64,000 bases of DNA from JAJAZB01 sp964244295 (GCA_964244295.1 CAXTIG010000006.1:62001-126000); one strand, 5' to 3'. Numbered from the stretch's first letter, positions 25,454-34,685 are shown. The notes: generated by a model not told the origin, from the sequence alone. Made by a program: numbers and translations.

Positions 25454-26257
25454 ATGTTTCTCTTTCAACTTGGTTTTCTGACGATCGACTTCATCGACCT
25501 GCTCGACATCGGGCTGGTTGCCTACCTGCTCTACCAGATTTATTTCCTCATTCGCGACAGCATCGCCAGCCGGGTGTTTCTGGGGTATTTGCTCGTATAC
25601 GGTTTTTACCTCCTCGTGCGGGCGCTGGGCATGGAGTTGCTCAGCACCATCCTGGGGCAATTCATGCAGATCGGTGTGCTGGCTCTGCTCGTGATTTTTC
25701 AGCCCGAAATCCGGCGGTTTCTACTCCTGATTGGTCGCTCCACGAATGTCCAGCAGAGTCCGTTATTCCGGCAGTTTTTTCAGAAAAAACGTTCTGCCGA
25801 AGCAACTTGGGCGCTTCAGCCTCTGATCGAGGCCACCAAAACGATGGTTAGCAGCCGCACGGGGGCGCTGGTGGTGGTGCGGAAGGAAGACGAATTGAAA
25901 CGCTACCTCGAATCGGGCACCCGCCTGGATGCCGTGTTGACCAAGTCGCTGCTGCTCAGCATTTTCAACAAAACCAGTCCGCTCCACGACGGGGCCGTCA
26001 TCATCGGCGACGGGCGCATCCAGGCCGCCCGCTGCGTGTTGCCCGTCTCGGAAAGCGACAAGACCAAGCCGTTTATGGGCTTCCGGCACCGGGCGGCCCT
26101 CGGCCTGGCCGAACACTCCGACGCGGCGATGGTGGTGATTTCGGAAGAAAAAGGGGAAATCGCTTTCGCCGCCGACGGGGAAATTTACCGAAACCTCACC
26201 ATCGAGCAACTGGAAGAGCGGCTGGTGGGTTACCTCACAACGGCGGAGGTCCGGTAA
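25454..26257 (+). CDS. dacA: Diadenylate cyclase, CdaA/DacA type
   Basis: Protein of 267 aa. Three N-terminal membrane helices (about 12-33, 41-58 and 64-84) precede a DAC domain with the two catalytic signatures: DGA at 179-181 (SPLHDGAVIIGDGRIQAARC) and RHR at 211-213 (GFRHRAALGLAEHSDA). It condenses two ATP into cyclic di-AMP, a second messenger for osmolyte and envelope homeostasis. No cdaR partner is adjacent. A second, incomplete copy of its 3' end lies at 27124-27315, on the other side of a glycosyltransferase gene. Confidence 0.95.
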   Translation: MFLFQLGFLTIDFIDLLDIGLVAYLLYQIYFLIRDSIASRVFLGYLLVYGFYLLVRALGMELLSTILGQFMQIGVLALLVIFQPEIRRFLLLIGRSTNVQQSPLFRQFFQKKRSAEATWALQPLIEATKTMVSSRTGALVVVRKEDELKRYLESGTRLDAVLTKSLLLSIFNKTSPLHDGAVIIGDGRIQAARCVLPVSESDKTKPFMGFRHRAALGLAEHSDAAMVVISEEKGEIAFAADGEIYRNLTIEQLEERLVGYLTTAEVR

Positions 26258-26312
26258 ATTGGGGCGGCCGCGAGGGCAATTTTTTACTGTATTTTTTTCA
26301 ATCCCGAACTGG

Positions 26313-27134
26313 ATGAAATGGTTTTTAGGCCTCAAACAAGGCAACAACGATTCGCCGGATTACGTCAAAATGCTGAAAGTATCGGTCCGTTCGGCCCGTC
26401 AGCATACCTCGCTCGAACCTTACCTGCTTTACGACGGCGAACCCGATGACCTGACCCGCTGGCTCGAAAACGAAGGCGTTACCTTGCTCTTCGTGCGCAG
26501 TTTTCTGCACGAGGCGCTGGCGAAAATTGCGGAAGAAAAAAACGACCTCAACCACCTCGTGGCCGGGGGCGGCACGTTTCTGCGCATGGAAATTCCCCGC
26601 TTGACCCAGGAATTGGGATTCCCCGACGAGTTTGCGCTCTACACCGATTGCGACGTGCTGTTTCGGAGCGAGGTGGTGCCCGAACTCAGCGCCCTCCGGC
26701 CCCGGTACTTTGCCGTCGCTCCCGAACAAACCCTGGGCGATTACAAAAACATGAACGCGGGCGTGATGCTGATGAACCTGCCCGCGTTGCGCCAGGTGGA
26801 TGACGAGCTACGGGCCTACCTGCTGAAGAAAATCCGCTGGCTAAACGAAAAATCCCGTGACCAGACCGCCTACCAGCAATTTTTCCGCCGGGGGCTGTTC
26901 CGAGAACCGATGTGGGAGACCCTGCCCCCGGAATTCAACTGGAAACCGTACTGGAACGACGTGCAACGCGCCAAAATCCTTCACTTCCATGGCCCCAAAC
27001 CGCACCAGCGGGAGGTAATGCTCTCCGGAAATCTGCCCTGGTACTGGCAAAACATGAAACCGCTCATCACCGAAGGCTACGCGGAGTGCTGCGAAATCTG
27101 GGACCGGGAGTGGGAGGCGATTGCGCGTGACTAA
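26313..27134 (+). CDS. Family 8-like nucleotide-sugar glycosyltransferase
   Basis: Protein of 273 aa from ATG 26313 (MKWFLGLKQGNNDS). The DxD motif of GT-A enzymes is in EFALYTDCDVLFRSEV near residue 112. The NMNAGVMLMNLPALRQVDDEL and KILHFHGPKPHQ blocks match GT8-like retaining transferases, where the last His contributes to metal binding. The donor and acceptor are unknown. It is flanked on the left by complete dacA and on the right by a duplicated dacA 3' end, so it appears to have arrived together with one copy. Confidence 0.75.
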   Translation: MKWFLGLKQGNNDSPDYVKMLKVSVRSARQHTSLEPYLLYDGEPDDLTRWLENEGVTLLFVRSFLHEALAKIAEEKNDLNHLVAGGGTFLRMEIPRLTQELGFPDEFALYTDCDVLFRSEVVPELSALRPRYFAVAPEQTLGDYKNMNAGVMLMNLPALRQVDDELRAYLLKKIRWLNEKSRDQTAYQQFFRRGLFREPMWETLPPEFNWKPYWNDVQRAKILHFHGPKPHQREVMLSGNLPWYWQNMKPLITEGYAECCEIWDREWEAIARD

Positions 27135-27315
27135 AGCCTTTCGCCACCGGGCGACCCTCGACCTGGCCGAGCATTCCGACGCGGCGATGGTGGTGGTTTC
27201 AGAAGAAAAAGGCGAAATCGCCTTTGCCGCCGATAAGGAAATCTACCGCAACCTGACCGTCGAGGAATTGGAAACGTGGCTGGTGGGGTATTTGACGACG
27301 GCGGAGGTGAAGTGA
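27124..27315 (+). pseudogene. Displaced or duplicated 3' end of dacA
   Basis: The frame encodes FRHRATLDLAEHSDAAMVVV and onward to LVGYLTTAEVK. It aligns without gaps to the last 58 residues of dacA, including the RHR motif but not DGA. By eye about 84% of bases match. It begins inside the last bases of the glycosyltransferase gene and has no own start or promoter, so it cannot make a cyclase. Confidence 0.85.
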
Positions 27316-27334
27316 ATTTTAAATCACGCGTGCA

Positions 27335-27525
27335 ATGGATAAAGCGAAACGGCAAAGTTATTTAGCTCTGAAACGGGAGGTAGAACGCATTTATCGGAAA
27401 TTGAAGACGAAATTATTGAGTACTCACCGAACGCTTCCGATGAGTTGTTTATCTTTAAAATCAAGAAGGCGGTTTATTACCGCGACATTCTGAAACGTAT
27501 CAACGATGAACTCCGTGAAAACTGA
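27335..27525 (+). pseudogene. Small hypothetical gene, apparently frameshifted
   Basis: From ATG 27335 one frame reads MDKAKRQSYLALKREVERIY and stops at 27493. A different frame over the second half reads EDEIIEYSPNASDELFIFK and IKKAVYYRDILKRINDELREN, ending at TGA 27523. The two halves together look like one small charged helical protein with a single-base frameshift near 27390-27405. Its end overlaps the start of the next small gene by 20 nt, suggesting an operon pair. Function unknown. Confidence 0.45.
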
Positions 27526-27784
27526 CCTTGCCACACCCACTGCCATCGCGCTTGAGTTCCGCGAGCGAATTCGGCAGGCTCCTGACCTCGCCACTAAAAA
27601 AGCCATCGGAGCCGAATGGCACGCCGTTTACGATTCGTTTAGTCCGGAACAACAAATACAGCTAAAGCCCCATTTCGCCGACTTGCTCCGTTCGATGGAA
27701 CGAAAGATTTCGGAAATGGACGTCCTCATCGCCGAACACCTCCGCAAATACCCGGAGTCGGCCCACTTGTTCAAAGAAGCCTGA
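27506..27784 (+). CDS. Small helical protein, function unknown
   Basis: Protein of 92 aa, charged and predicted mostly helical (EFRERIRQAPDLATKKAIG..., MERKISEMDVLIAEHLRKYP). No family was recognised. Its start overlaps the end of a broken small frame, an arrangement reminiscent of small two-gene modules such as toxin-antitoxin or effector-immunity pairs, but nothing in the sequence proves that. A bidirectional hairpin terminator follows. Confidence 0.55.
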   Translation: MNSVKTDLATPTAIALEFRERIRQAPDLATKKAIGAEWHAVYDSFSPEQQIQLKPHFADLLRSMERKISEMDVLIAEHLRKYPESAHLFKEA

Positions 27785-27804
27785 TCAAATCCGTTTGTTT
27801 TTCA

Positions 27805-27841
27805 CAAAAAACGGCCAACCCTCGTCGGGGCTGGCCGTTTC
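27805..27841 (-). terminator. Hairpin terminator between convergent genes
   Basis: AAACGGCCAACCC (from 27809) pairs with GGGGCTGGCCGTTT (27827-27840) with one G-U pair. On the minus strand the stem is followed by TTTTTTG, so it mainly serves the carbonic anhydrase gene; on the plus strand the T-tract is weak. Confidence 0.85.
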
Positions 27842-27863
27842 TGCTAAACCACGTTTCCTGCTG

Positions 27864-28448
<585 letters not shown>

Positions 28449-28513
28449 GTTGGAAAGAAAATTTTGATGTGGATAGATTAATTCCTTCACAACTTGGATG
28501 TGGGCTGGGCAAG

Positions 28514-29749
28514 TCATTTCCCGGTTGAAGGGGTCGCGGTAGCCGTTTTTTCGGCCAGCAGTTCGCTCACGTCGCGGTTGAATTCCTTCACAAATTCTTC
28601 GTAGTATGCCCCGGTGGCCGGGCCGGTGTAGCCGGTGTGAATTTTAGCCACGTTGCCGCTTTTGTCGATGTAAATCGTGGTGGGAAACGACAGCACGTCG
28701 CTCAACGCGGGCAGACTTTGGGCGGCAAATTTTTTGTCGGCGGGTCCCGCGAACAGGATGTCGTACTCCACGTCGAAACGTTTTTTGAGCACGTCCAAGC
28801 GCGATTTGGCGAAGGCCAGGTCGTTTTTCCGCTCGTAGGCCAGGCCGATGATTTCCACGCCCCGTCCCTTGTTTTCGCGGTACCAGGGCGCCAGGAAGGC
28901 CGTTTCGTCCACGCAGTTGGGGCACCAACTGCCCAGAATCGTCACGATGACCACCTTGCCCCGGTACTTGGGGTCGCTGAGCGAAACGGACTTGCCGTTG
29001 AGGTCGGGGAAAGTGAAAGCGAGTTGCTGACCATCTTTCACTTTCGTCAGCGTGTAGGCATCGGGCAACGCAGCCTGGGCGTTGCGGGTGCCTTTGACGG
29101 CCTGCGTGCCGCGAAAGCCGATGAAGTCGCCGGTCAGTTCATTGCCGCTCACGCGGCCTTTGATGAGCAAAGGGGCCGAGCCGTGGAAGGTAGACAACGA
29201 AAATTCGTCGCCCTGTACGCTGCCTTCGAGGTAACGGTAGTCGCCGGTGGTGGTGAGAATGCTGCCGGTCAGGGCGTTGCCGCGCTGCTCGAACACGCCG
29301 ACGGTTTTGTTCGGCCCTTCACCGATGAGCACGTCCCACTTGCCTTGCAGGCTGACGCTGGCCGGGGCCGGTTTTTCGGCGAAGCGGTAGCACTTGCCCC
29401 ACTCGGCCCGGAACGGAATTCCCGCATCGGTGGCGCTGCGTTTGAAAGCTCCCGTGAGCGTCTGTCCGTCGAATTTGGCGGCGAGTACGGCGTCGTACAC
29501 GTCGATGGGAATGAACAGCGAATCGCCGCGTTGGCGGAGGCCGCTCAACTCGAAGCGCTCGCTGCCGTTGAGCAGGTACACGCGGGCACTGGCGGCGTCG
29601 CGGCCTTTTACTTCAAAATTAAAGGGGCTTTCTTGCCCACCGGCCAGGGTGAAGACGCCCCGCCAGGTGCCTTCTTTTGGGAAAGGGGGCGCGGCTTGGG
29701 CGCTGGTGAGGGTAGTGAGCGCTAAGGCGGCGGCGAGTATGGTTTTCAT
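28514..29749 (-). CDS. TlpA-like thioredoxin-fold protein, periplasmic
   Basis: Protein of 411 aa from ATG 29749 (MKTILAAALALTTLTSAQA), a signal peptide. Residues about 25-240 form a beta-rich N-terminal region of the sort fused to Bacteroidota TlpA proteins. The C-terminal thioredoxin domain has the redox motif WCPNC in ILGSWCPNCVDETAFL, followed by YERKNDLAFAKSRL. It likely keeps cysteines of envelope proteins reduced or handles thiol stress. Its start codon is 17 nt from an intergenic inverted repeat that separates it from a peroxiredoxin-like gene in the same direction. Confidence 0.85.
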   Translation of the reverse strand: MKTILAAALALTTLTSAQAAPPFPKEGTWRGVFTLAGGQESPFNFEVKGRDAASARVYLLNGSERFELSGLRQRGDSLFIPIDVYDAVLAAKFDGQTLTGAFKRSATDAGIPFRAEWGKCYRFAEKPAPASVSLQGKWDVLIGEGPNKTVGVFEQRGNALTGSILTTTGDYRYLEGSVQGDEFSLSTFHGSAPLLIKGRVSGNELTGDFIGFRGTQAVKGTRNAQAALPDAYTLTKVKDGQQLAFTFPDLNGKSVSLSDPKYRGKVVIVTILGSWCPNCVDETAFLAPWYRENKGRGVEIIGLAYERKNDLAFAKSRLDVLKKRFDVEYDILFAGPADKKFAAQSLPALSDVLSFPTTIYIDKSGNVAKIHTGYTGPATGAYYEEFVKEFNRDVSELLAEKTATATPSTGK

Positions 29750-29765
29750 GGCTGTTTGTTTGAGC

Positions 29766-29944
29766 AACCCTGACAGCGGTTCGCAGAACCCTGTTAGCGG
29801 TTGCGGGTTGGTTGGTAACCCAATTTGGTAGTCCGGCGAGGCTCAGCCGCTGTCAGGGTGCGAATTCGTTAGTAGCCCGGCAAACCGGTTCGGTTATCCG
29901 GGAAGGCGCAACCGCTGACAGGGCCGTTGGCCGCTGTCAGGGTT
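29766..29944. repeat. Inverted repeat of the GACAGCGGTT family (copy 1)
   Basis: The left arm from 29766 (AACCCTGACAGCGGTTCGCA...) pairs with the right arm ending at 29944, with interruptions. A third half-unit at about 29843-29860 lies inside. The TGA stop of the peroxiredoxin-like gene (minus strand, 29937-29939) lies within the right arm. The same unit occurs at 41150-41271. Confidence 0.75.
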
Positions 29945-30566
29945 GCTTCTGCGCGTACACCGCCGTCAGCAAGTCCCGGCTGCGCTGGCTGAGCGGCTGG
30001 TCGAGGTCTTCGTCGACGAAATCGAAGGCAATCCGGCGGTGGCGGCCAATGACGTAGGCAGCGGGCAGGAATACGTCGTCGGATATGCCCGCCACGCGCT
30101 GCCAGAGCGGGGCGTTTTCGGAATAAATTCCGAACGAGCGGGCGATGGTGTAGTCCGCATCGTGAACGAGGCTGAAGGGCAACTCCTGCTTCTCGGCCAG
30201 GCGGTTGAGGCTCCGTACGGGGTCATTGGAAAGCACTAGTAACTCACCGCCCAGCGCCCGAATTTTAGGGTACAAATCGGTCAGTGTGGATAGGTGTTTG
30301 GGCGCGTAGCTGTTCCAGCAGGGGCAGTAAAAACTCAGCACCAGCGGGCGCTCGCCGAGCAGGTCGCTGAGGGAGAGGTCTGGCTTTTCCCGAAAAAGTC
30401 CCCCCAGCGAGGCATTCCAAGCCCCGTCTGATTTGGCGAGGCGAAACAAGGGCGCGGCGACCCCCGCCCGGAGCGGACTCAGGCGGGTCGGTTTCGCGGC
30501 GAGCGAGGGATTGGGTACCCGTACTGTGGTGAGGGTACCCAGTTCATTCTTAAATTCGTAAAGCAT
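29937..30566 (-). CDS. AhpC/TSA-family peroxiredoxin-like protein
   Basis: Protein of 209 aa. The redoxin fold is recognised from FRLAKSDGAWNASLGGLF, PLVLSFYCPCWNSYAPKHLSTL and LVHDADYTIARSFGIY. The expected peroxidatic position holds CPCW, so two cysteines one residue apart replace the usual single Cys; the activity may be a thiol oxidoreductase rather than a peroxidase. No signal peptide. It starts 13 nt after the fatty-acid hydroxylase gene in the same direction, so the two are probably co-transcribed. Confidence 0.75.
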   Translation of the reverse strand: MLYEFKNELGTLTTVRVPNPSLAAKPTRLSPLRAGVAAPLFRLAKSDGAWNASLGGLFREKPDLSLSDLLGERPLVLSFYCPCWNSYAPKHLSTLTDLYPKIRALGGELLVLSNDPVRSLNRLAEKQELPFSLVHDADYTIARSFGIYSENAPLWQRVAGISDDVFLPAAYVIGRHRRIAFDFVDEDLDQPLSQRSRDLLTAVYAQKQP

Positions 30567-30578
30567 GGCCGAAGAAGG

Positions 30579-31823
30579 TTAACGCGTCGACAACGACCGG
30601 TGGGCGTGAAAAGGCCCGTACACCAGTCCGAAATACTGCCGCCGCAGGGAGGTAAAAAAAAGGATCGAAACGCTGCCCAACAGCAGCAGGGTGTACAAAA
30701 TCGCCGGGTCGCCGAGGTAGGCGTAGGCCGCCAGAAACACCACGGCGGTGCGGAGAAATTCGAGGTGGAAGACCCAACTTCGCAGTTCGAGCACGGCCCC
30801 GACGTTCATCAGCGTCAGCAGGATGAAAGCTGAAACGGCCCAGTCGAGGGCCATCGACACGGCGGTTTCGACCAGCAAAAACCCGAACAGCAGCGATAGC
30901 GCCACCACGAGTTGAACGCGCACGTATCGCCGCACCCGGCGGTTGATGGGCGGGCGTGACCCCTGCACCAGAAAGCGCCGCTCCAGCGCAGGCCGGATGT
31001 CGGCGGGAATCAGTTCCGGGCGACCAAAAATCAGGCGAAGTTTGTCCCCAAAGCCCGGCTGCCGCCGGACGGCCTCGGTCAGTTCGAGTACGAAGTGGAA
31101 GTGTTGCCAGAGAAAACTGTGGCTCTTCAAGGGGTGAACCAGTCCGTAAACCGGCTCCTCATCGGCCCGCTCCTCGGCGAAGGTGCCGAAGAGTTTGTCC
31201 CAGATGATCAGCACGTCGCCGTAATTTTTGTCGAGGTACGGACCGTTGGAAGCGTGGTGAACCCGGTGGTGCGAGGGCGTGACGAGGATGGATTCCCAAA
31301 AACCCAGTTTGCCGATGGCCCGCGTATGAATGAAAAACGGGTACAGCCCGTGAACCAGCAGCACCGAGCTAATCATCGGAGCCGGAAAGCCGAGGAGCGG
31401 CAGCACCGCCCAGAAGCCCGTCCGCACCGCCGCCTGCAACACGGTAATCCGGGCCGAGACGGTGTAGTTGAACTCTTCGCTCTGGTGGTGAACGACGTGA
31501 ACGGCCCAGAACACATTGATTTCGTGGGCCAGCCGGTGGTACCAATACCAGACAAAATCGGTCGCCAACAACAGCAGCAACCAGGTGGCTACGTTCGGAC
31601 GGATGGAAAGCCAGCCGTAGTTTTTATGGAGAAAATCGTAGAAGAAAAAGGCCAGCCCCGCCACGAACACGTCGAGCAGGCGCTCGGCGATGCCGACGTT
31701 GAGGTTGGCCGCCGAGTCGGAAAAGTCGAAATACCGCTTTCCCTGACGGAGCGTCAGAGCGTATTCCAGGGCCATGAAACCCAGAAACAGCGGAATGGCG
31801 AAGGCAAGGTAGTTGAGAGGCAT
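30579..31823 (-). CDS. Fatty acid hydroxylase/sterol desaturase family protein
   Basis: Protein of 414 aa. The di-iron histidine clusters are readable: WYHRLAHEINVFWAVHVVHHQSEE... (HxxxH and HxxHH) and TPSHHRVHHASN. About eight membrane helices, including four in a C-terminal extension of about 110 residues, make it longer than the usual 270-300 aa family member. Relatives hydroxylate fatty acids, carotenoids or ether lipids with O2. The upstream region carries a palindromic motif that also occurs ahead of susC (31874-31888). Confidence 0.87.
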   Translation of the reverse strand: MPLNYLAFAIPLFLGFMALEYALTLRQGKRYFDFSDSAANLNVGIAERLLDVFVAGLAFFFYDFLHKNYGWLSIRPNVATWLLLLLATDFVWYWYHRLAHEINVFWAVHVVHHQSEEFNYTVSARITVLQAAVRTGFWAVLPLLGFPAPMISSVLLVHGLYPFFIHTRAIGKLGFWESILVTPSHHRVHHASNGPYLDKNYGDVLIIWDKLFGTFAEERADEEPVYGLVHPLKSHSFLWQHFHFVLELTEAVRRQPGFGDKLRLIFGRPELIPADIRPALERRFLVQGSRPPINRRVRRYVRVQLVVALSLLFGFLLVETAVSMALDWAVSAFILLTLMNVGAVLELRSWVFHLEFLRTAVVFLAAYAYLGDPAILYTLLLLGSVSILFFTSLRRQYFGLVYGPFHAHRSLSTR

Positions 31824-31873
31824 CGGACGGTTTCGGCTCGATTTCGAGACAAAACAAGTTCAGCCTATTTAAT

Positions 31874-31888
31874 CTACCAAATTTATAG
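31874..31888 (-). promoter_or_regulatory. Palindromic operator-like site overlapping a -7 box
   Basis: CTACCAAATTTATAG is a near-palindrome about 50 nt before the hydroxylase ATG. The minus-strand -7 box TAAATTTG (31885-31878) lies inside it, as expected for a repressor site. The block TATTTAATCTACCAA (31866-31880) matches 14 of 15 bases at 34963-34977 ahead of susC. Confidence 0.45.
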
Positions 31889-31946
31889 GGTTTTATTTTT
31901 GATAAAGTGCGGGGGTGTCAGCTTAACTACACTGTTTTTGCAAATA

Positions 31947-32049
31947 AAGTCAGGCTGTCATCCTGGAAGGACCTTGTTAGCCTACCGTTCCCCTTTCAGG
32001 AAACTAAACGGTAAGCCAACAAGGTCCTTCCAGGATGACAGCCTGACTT
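31947..32049. repeat. Perfect 32-bp inverted repeat
   Basis: Arms 31947-31978 and 32018-32049 are perfectly complementary (AAGTCAGGCTGTCATCCTGG... outward). The loop is about 39 nt and itself contains a weaker pair around ACCGTT. It lies between the ALDH stop (32071) and the hydroxylase start, just after the ALDH gene in its reading direction. Confidence 0.9.
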
Positions 32050-32070
32050 AACAGCCTGACCTAATTTCTC

Positions 32071-33696
32071 CTACAAAATAAACCGCGTCGACAAAAAATT
32101 CGACTCTTGTTTGGTTACGATGTCGTTGATCAGCGCCTTGCTCTCGGCGGTCGCTTTCGCCGCCACCATCGTGCGGATGCTGAAGGCCCGCAGCGCGTCG
32201 TGAACCGAGAGCGTGCCCTCGGCGGAATCCTTCCGGCCCGTAAACGGAAACGTATCCGGCCCGCGCTGGCACTGGGTGTTGAGGTTCACCCGGCTTACCT
32301 GGTTGACGAGTTGGTCGATGAGGTGGGCCATTTCCACGGTTTCGGTGCCAAAAATGGAGACCTGCATCCCGTGGTCGTCGGTGATGAGCCACCGGATGGG
32401 TTCCTCCACGTCGTCGAAGGGCACGACGGGAATCACCGGGCCGAACTGCTCGTCGCGGTACAGTTTCATGCCTTCCTTCACCGGGTACACCAACGCCGGG
32501 AAGAAAAACGAGTGGCTGGTTTCGCCGCCGTTCGGGTTGAGTACCGTCGCGCCCCCGGCCTCGGCTTCGGTGAGGCACTCGGTCAGGTAGGCGGGTTTTT
32601 GCGGTTCGGGCAGCGGGGTAATGTTCACACCCGCGTCCCAGGGCATTCCGGGTTTGAACTTCGCCAGTTCTGCGCTCATTTTTTCCAAAAAAGCGTCGGC
32701 CACGCTGCGGTGGACGAAGAAAATCTTGAGCGCCGTGCAGCGTTGCCCGTTGAACGAGAGCGCCCCTAGCAGGCTTTCCTTCACCGCCACGTCGAGGTCG
32801 GCGTGGGGCAGCACGATGGCGGCGTTTTTGGCGTCGAGGCTCAGAATGGCCCGCAGGCGGTTGGACTTCGGGTGCATTTTTTTCAACGAATCAGCCACCC
32901 GGCTCGACCCAATGAGCGCCAGCACGTTCACTTTCCCCGACTGCATCAAACTCGGAATCACCGTGGCTCCGCGCCCGTAGACGGTGTTGATGACCCCCGC
33001 CGGAAAACTGCTCCGGAAGGCTTCCAGCAGCGGGTAGTGCAGCAGCGTACCGTGTTTCGGGGGTTTGAACAACACGCAGTTGCCCATGATCAGCGCCGGG
33101 ATGAGCGTGGTAAACGTTTCGTTCAGCGGGTAGTTGAACGGCCCCATGCACAGCACCACCCCCAGCGGCGAGCGGCGGATTTGCCCGATGATGCCCTCGG
33201 TGATGGTGAAGCCCGCGCTTTCGCGGTCGATTTGCTTGAGGTTGTCGATGGTGTCGTAGATGTACTGCACCGTGCGGTCGAACTCCTTCTCCGAATCGGG
33301 CAGCGACTTGCCGATTTCCCACATCAGCAGCCGCACCACCTCGGCGCGTTGCTGAATCATTTTTTTGGTAAACGCCTCCACGCAGGCAATGCGATCGGTG
33401 ACGGACATCGTCGGCCATTCACCACGCCCCTCGCCGTAGGCCTGCACGGCGGCGTCGAGCACTTCCTCGGCTTCGGTGGCTCCGGTAACGGGGTAACTAC
33501 CGACGCGTTTTTGGACGAGTGAGCCGTCGGGCTGGCGGATGTACACCGGCGAAAGCACGACTTGCGTGGCCCCGTTCCAGGGCTTCATCGCGCCGCCGAC
33601 GAGGTACTCGCGCTGGTCGATGGGCGTGGGGATGCGGTGCGGTGCCGGAATCTGTTCCTCGGTCGGGAACAGGTCGGCCAGGTTTAATTGATTCAT
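32071..33696 (-). CDS. Aldehyde dehydrogenase, NADP-GAPDH (GapN)-like
   Basis: Protein of 541 aa from ATG 33696 (MNQLNLADLFPTEEQ). ALDH features: oxyanion Asn N188 in MGPFNYPLNE, catalytic C320 in FNGQRCTALK, and a C-terminal GPDTFPFTGRKDSAEGTLSV typical of GapN-like enzymes. The general-base Glu of the usual LELGGK motif is replaced: S286 in LSLDAK. This might be a clade feature. GapN-type enzymes oxidise glyceraldehyde 3-phosphate to 3-phosphoglycerate with NADP+; the substrate here is inferred only. Confidence 0.8.
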   Translation of the reverse strand: MNQLNLADLFPTEEQIPAPHRIPTPIDQREYLVGGAMKPWNGATQVVLSPVYIRQPDGSLVQKRVGSYPVTGATEAEEVLDAAVQAYGEGRGEWPTMSVTDRIACVEAFTKKMIQQRAEVVRLLMWEIGKSLPDSEKEFDRTVQYIYDTIDNLKQIDRESAGFTITEGIIGQIRRSPLGVVLCMGPFNYPLNETFTTLIPALIMGNCVLFKPPKHGTLLHYPLLEAFRSSFPAGVINTVYGRGATVIPSLMQSGKVNVLALIGSSRVADSLKKMHPKSNRLRAILSLDAKNAAIVLPHADLDVAVKESLLGALSFNGQRCTALKIFFVHRSVADAFLEKMSAELAKFKPGMPWDAGVNITPLPEPQKPAYLTECLTEAEAGGATVLNPNGGETSHSFFFPALVYPVKEGMKLYRDEQFGPVIPVVPFDDVEEPIRWLITDDHGMQVSIFGTETVEMAHLIDQLVNQVSRVNLNTQCQRGPDTFPFTGRKDSAEGTLSVHDALRAFSIRTMVAAKATAESKALINDIVTKQESNFLSTRFIL

Positions 33697-33742
33697 GGGA
33701 AGGTTGTGGATTGAAAGGGTACTAAACACGCGGCAAAGTACG

Positions 33743-33777
33743 AAAAAAGGCAACCCTACCCGGTGGGTAGAATTGCC
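33743..33777 (-). terminator. Terminator after the isomerase-like gene
   Basis: GGCAACCCTACCC (33749-33761) pairs with 33765-33777 with two G-U pairs around a 3-nt loop. On the minus strand it is followed by six T. It separates the isomerase-like gene from the ALDH gene. Confidence 0.8.
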
Positions 33778-33821
33778 TGAATGGTTGGCTGCGCTGGTAA
33801 AAAGCCGATTTGCGCTTTTTT

Positions 33822-34685
33822 CTACTCCTTCAAACTTTTCAAATACGCCATGCTCACCGGTACCTGCCGGAAATAAATCGGGCTTTCGTCTTCGATGTAG
33901 TAGTGCTGCACCCCCGCCTTTTTGGCCGCTTTCAGCACGGCGGGCATATCCATTTGCCCCGAACCCAGCGCCACGTCGTTTTCGGTGGGCGTGCCGCCCG
34001 ACAGGTTACCTTCGACGCCCTTGCGGAGGTCTTTCAGGTGGATGAGCTTGAAACGATTGCCGTATTTGGTGAGCAGCGCGGCGGGGTCGGCACCGGGAAA
34101 TTTCGCCCAGAGCAAATCCAATTCGAAGCTCACGTAGCGCGGGTCGGTGTTTTTGATGATATAGTCCATCAGCGTGCCGTCTTCGTGTTTCACGAATTCG
34201 TAGCCGTGGTTGTGGTAGCAAAACGTGAGGCCAAATTCTTCCTTGAGTTGCTTGCCAAATTTGTTGAAATTCGTCACGGCGGCCTGCGCATCGGCCAGCG
34301 TAAAATCGGGACCTTTCCGAATCCAGGCCAGCATCACGTACTCGGCCCCCATCGCTTTGGCTTTCTGACCCACCTCGGCGGTTTTGTTGATCAGGTCGTC
34401 GTAGCTGCCTCCGAATGAGGAGCAGCGCATCCCCCGCTCGTCGAGCAGCTTGCGGGATTCTTCGAGGGTTTTTCCCCGGAACACGCCGCATTCCAGGTCG
34501 GTAATCCCCAGCGATTTGATGGTGTCGAGCGTAGCAGCCACGTCTTTTTTCATGCTTTCCCGGTAGGTGTAGGTTTGCATACCGGGAGTTTGGGGAAAGA
34601 GCGGGCGGCCTTTTTGGGCCAGGAGCGGGGCGGCGCTCAACAAGACGGTCAGGCTCAGGCCGAGGAGTTTGGTGGTTTTTTTCAT
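33822..34685 (-). CDS. Sugar phosphate isomerase/epimerase-fold protein, exported
   Basis: Protein of 287 aa from ATG 34685 (MKKTTKLLGLSLTVLLSAAPLLAQ), a signal peptide. The remainder is an AP-endonuclease-2-type TIM barrel: TLDTIKSLGITDLECGVF, FCYHNHGYEFVKHEDGTLM, VSFELDLLWAKFPGADP, FKLIHLKDLRKG and HYYIEDESP, where the His, Glu and Asp residues would bind metal. Secreted members are frequent near SusCD loci in Bacteroidota; substrates are unknown. It is divergent from susC, with a 514-nt shared upstream region. Confidence 0.85.
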   Translation of the reverse strand: MKKTTKLLGLSLTVLLSAAPLLAQKGRPLFPQTPGMQTYTYRESMKKDVAATLDTIKSLGITDLECGVFRGKTLEESRKLLDERGMRCSSFGGSYDDLINKTAEVGQKAKAMGAEYVMLAWIRKGPDFTLADAQAAVTNFNKFGKQLKEEFGLTFCYHNHGYEFVKHEDGTLMDYIIKNTDPRYVSFELDLLWAKFPGADPAALLTKYGNRFKLIHLKDLRKGVEGNLSGGTPTENDVALGSGQMDMPAVLKAAKKAGVQHYYIEDESPIYFRQVPVSMAYLKSLKE

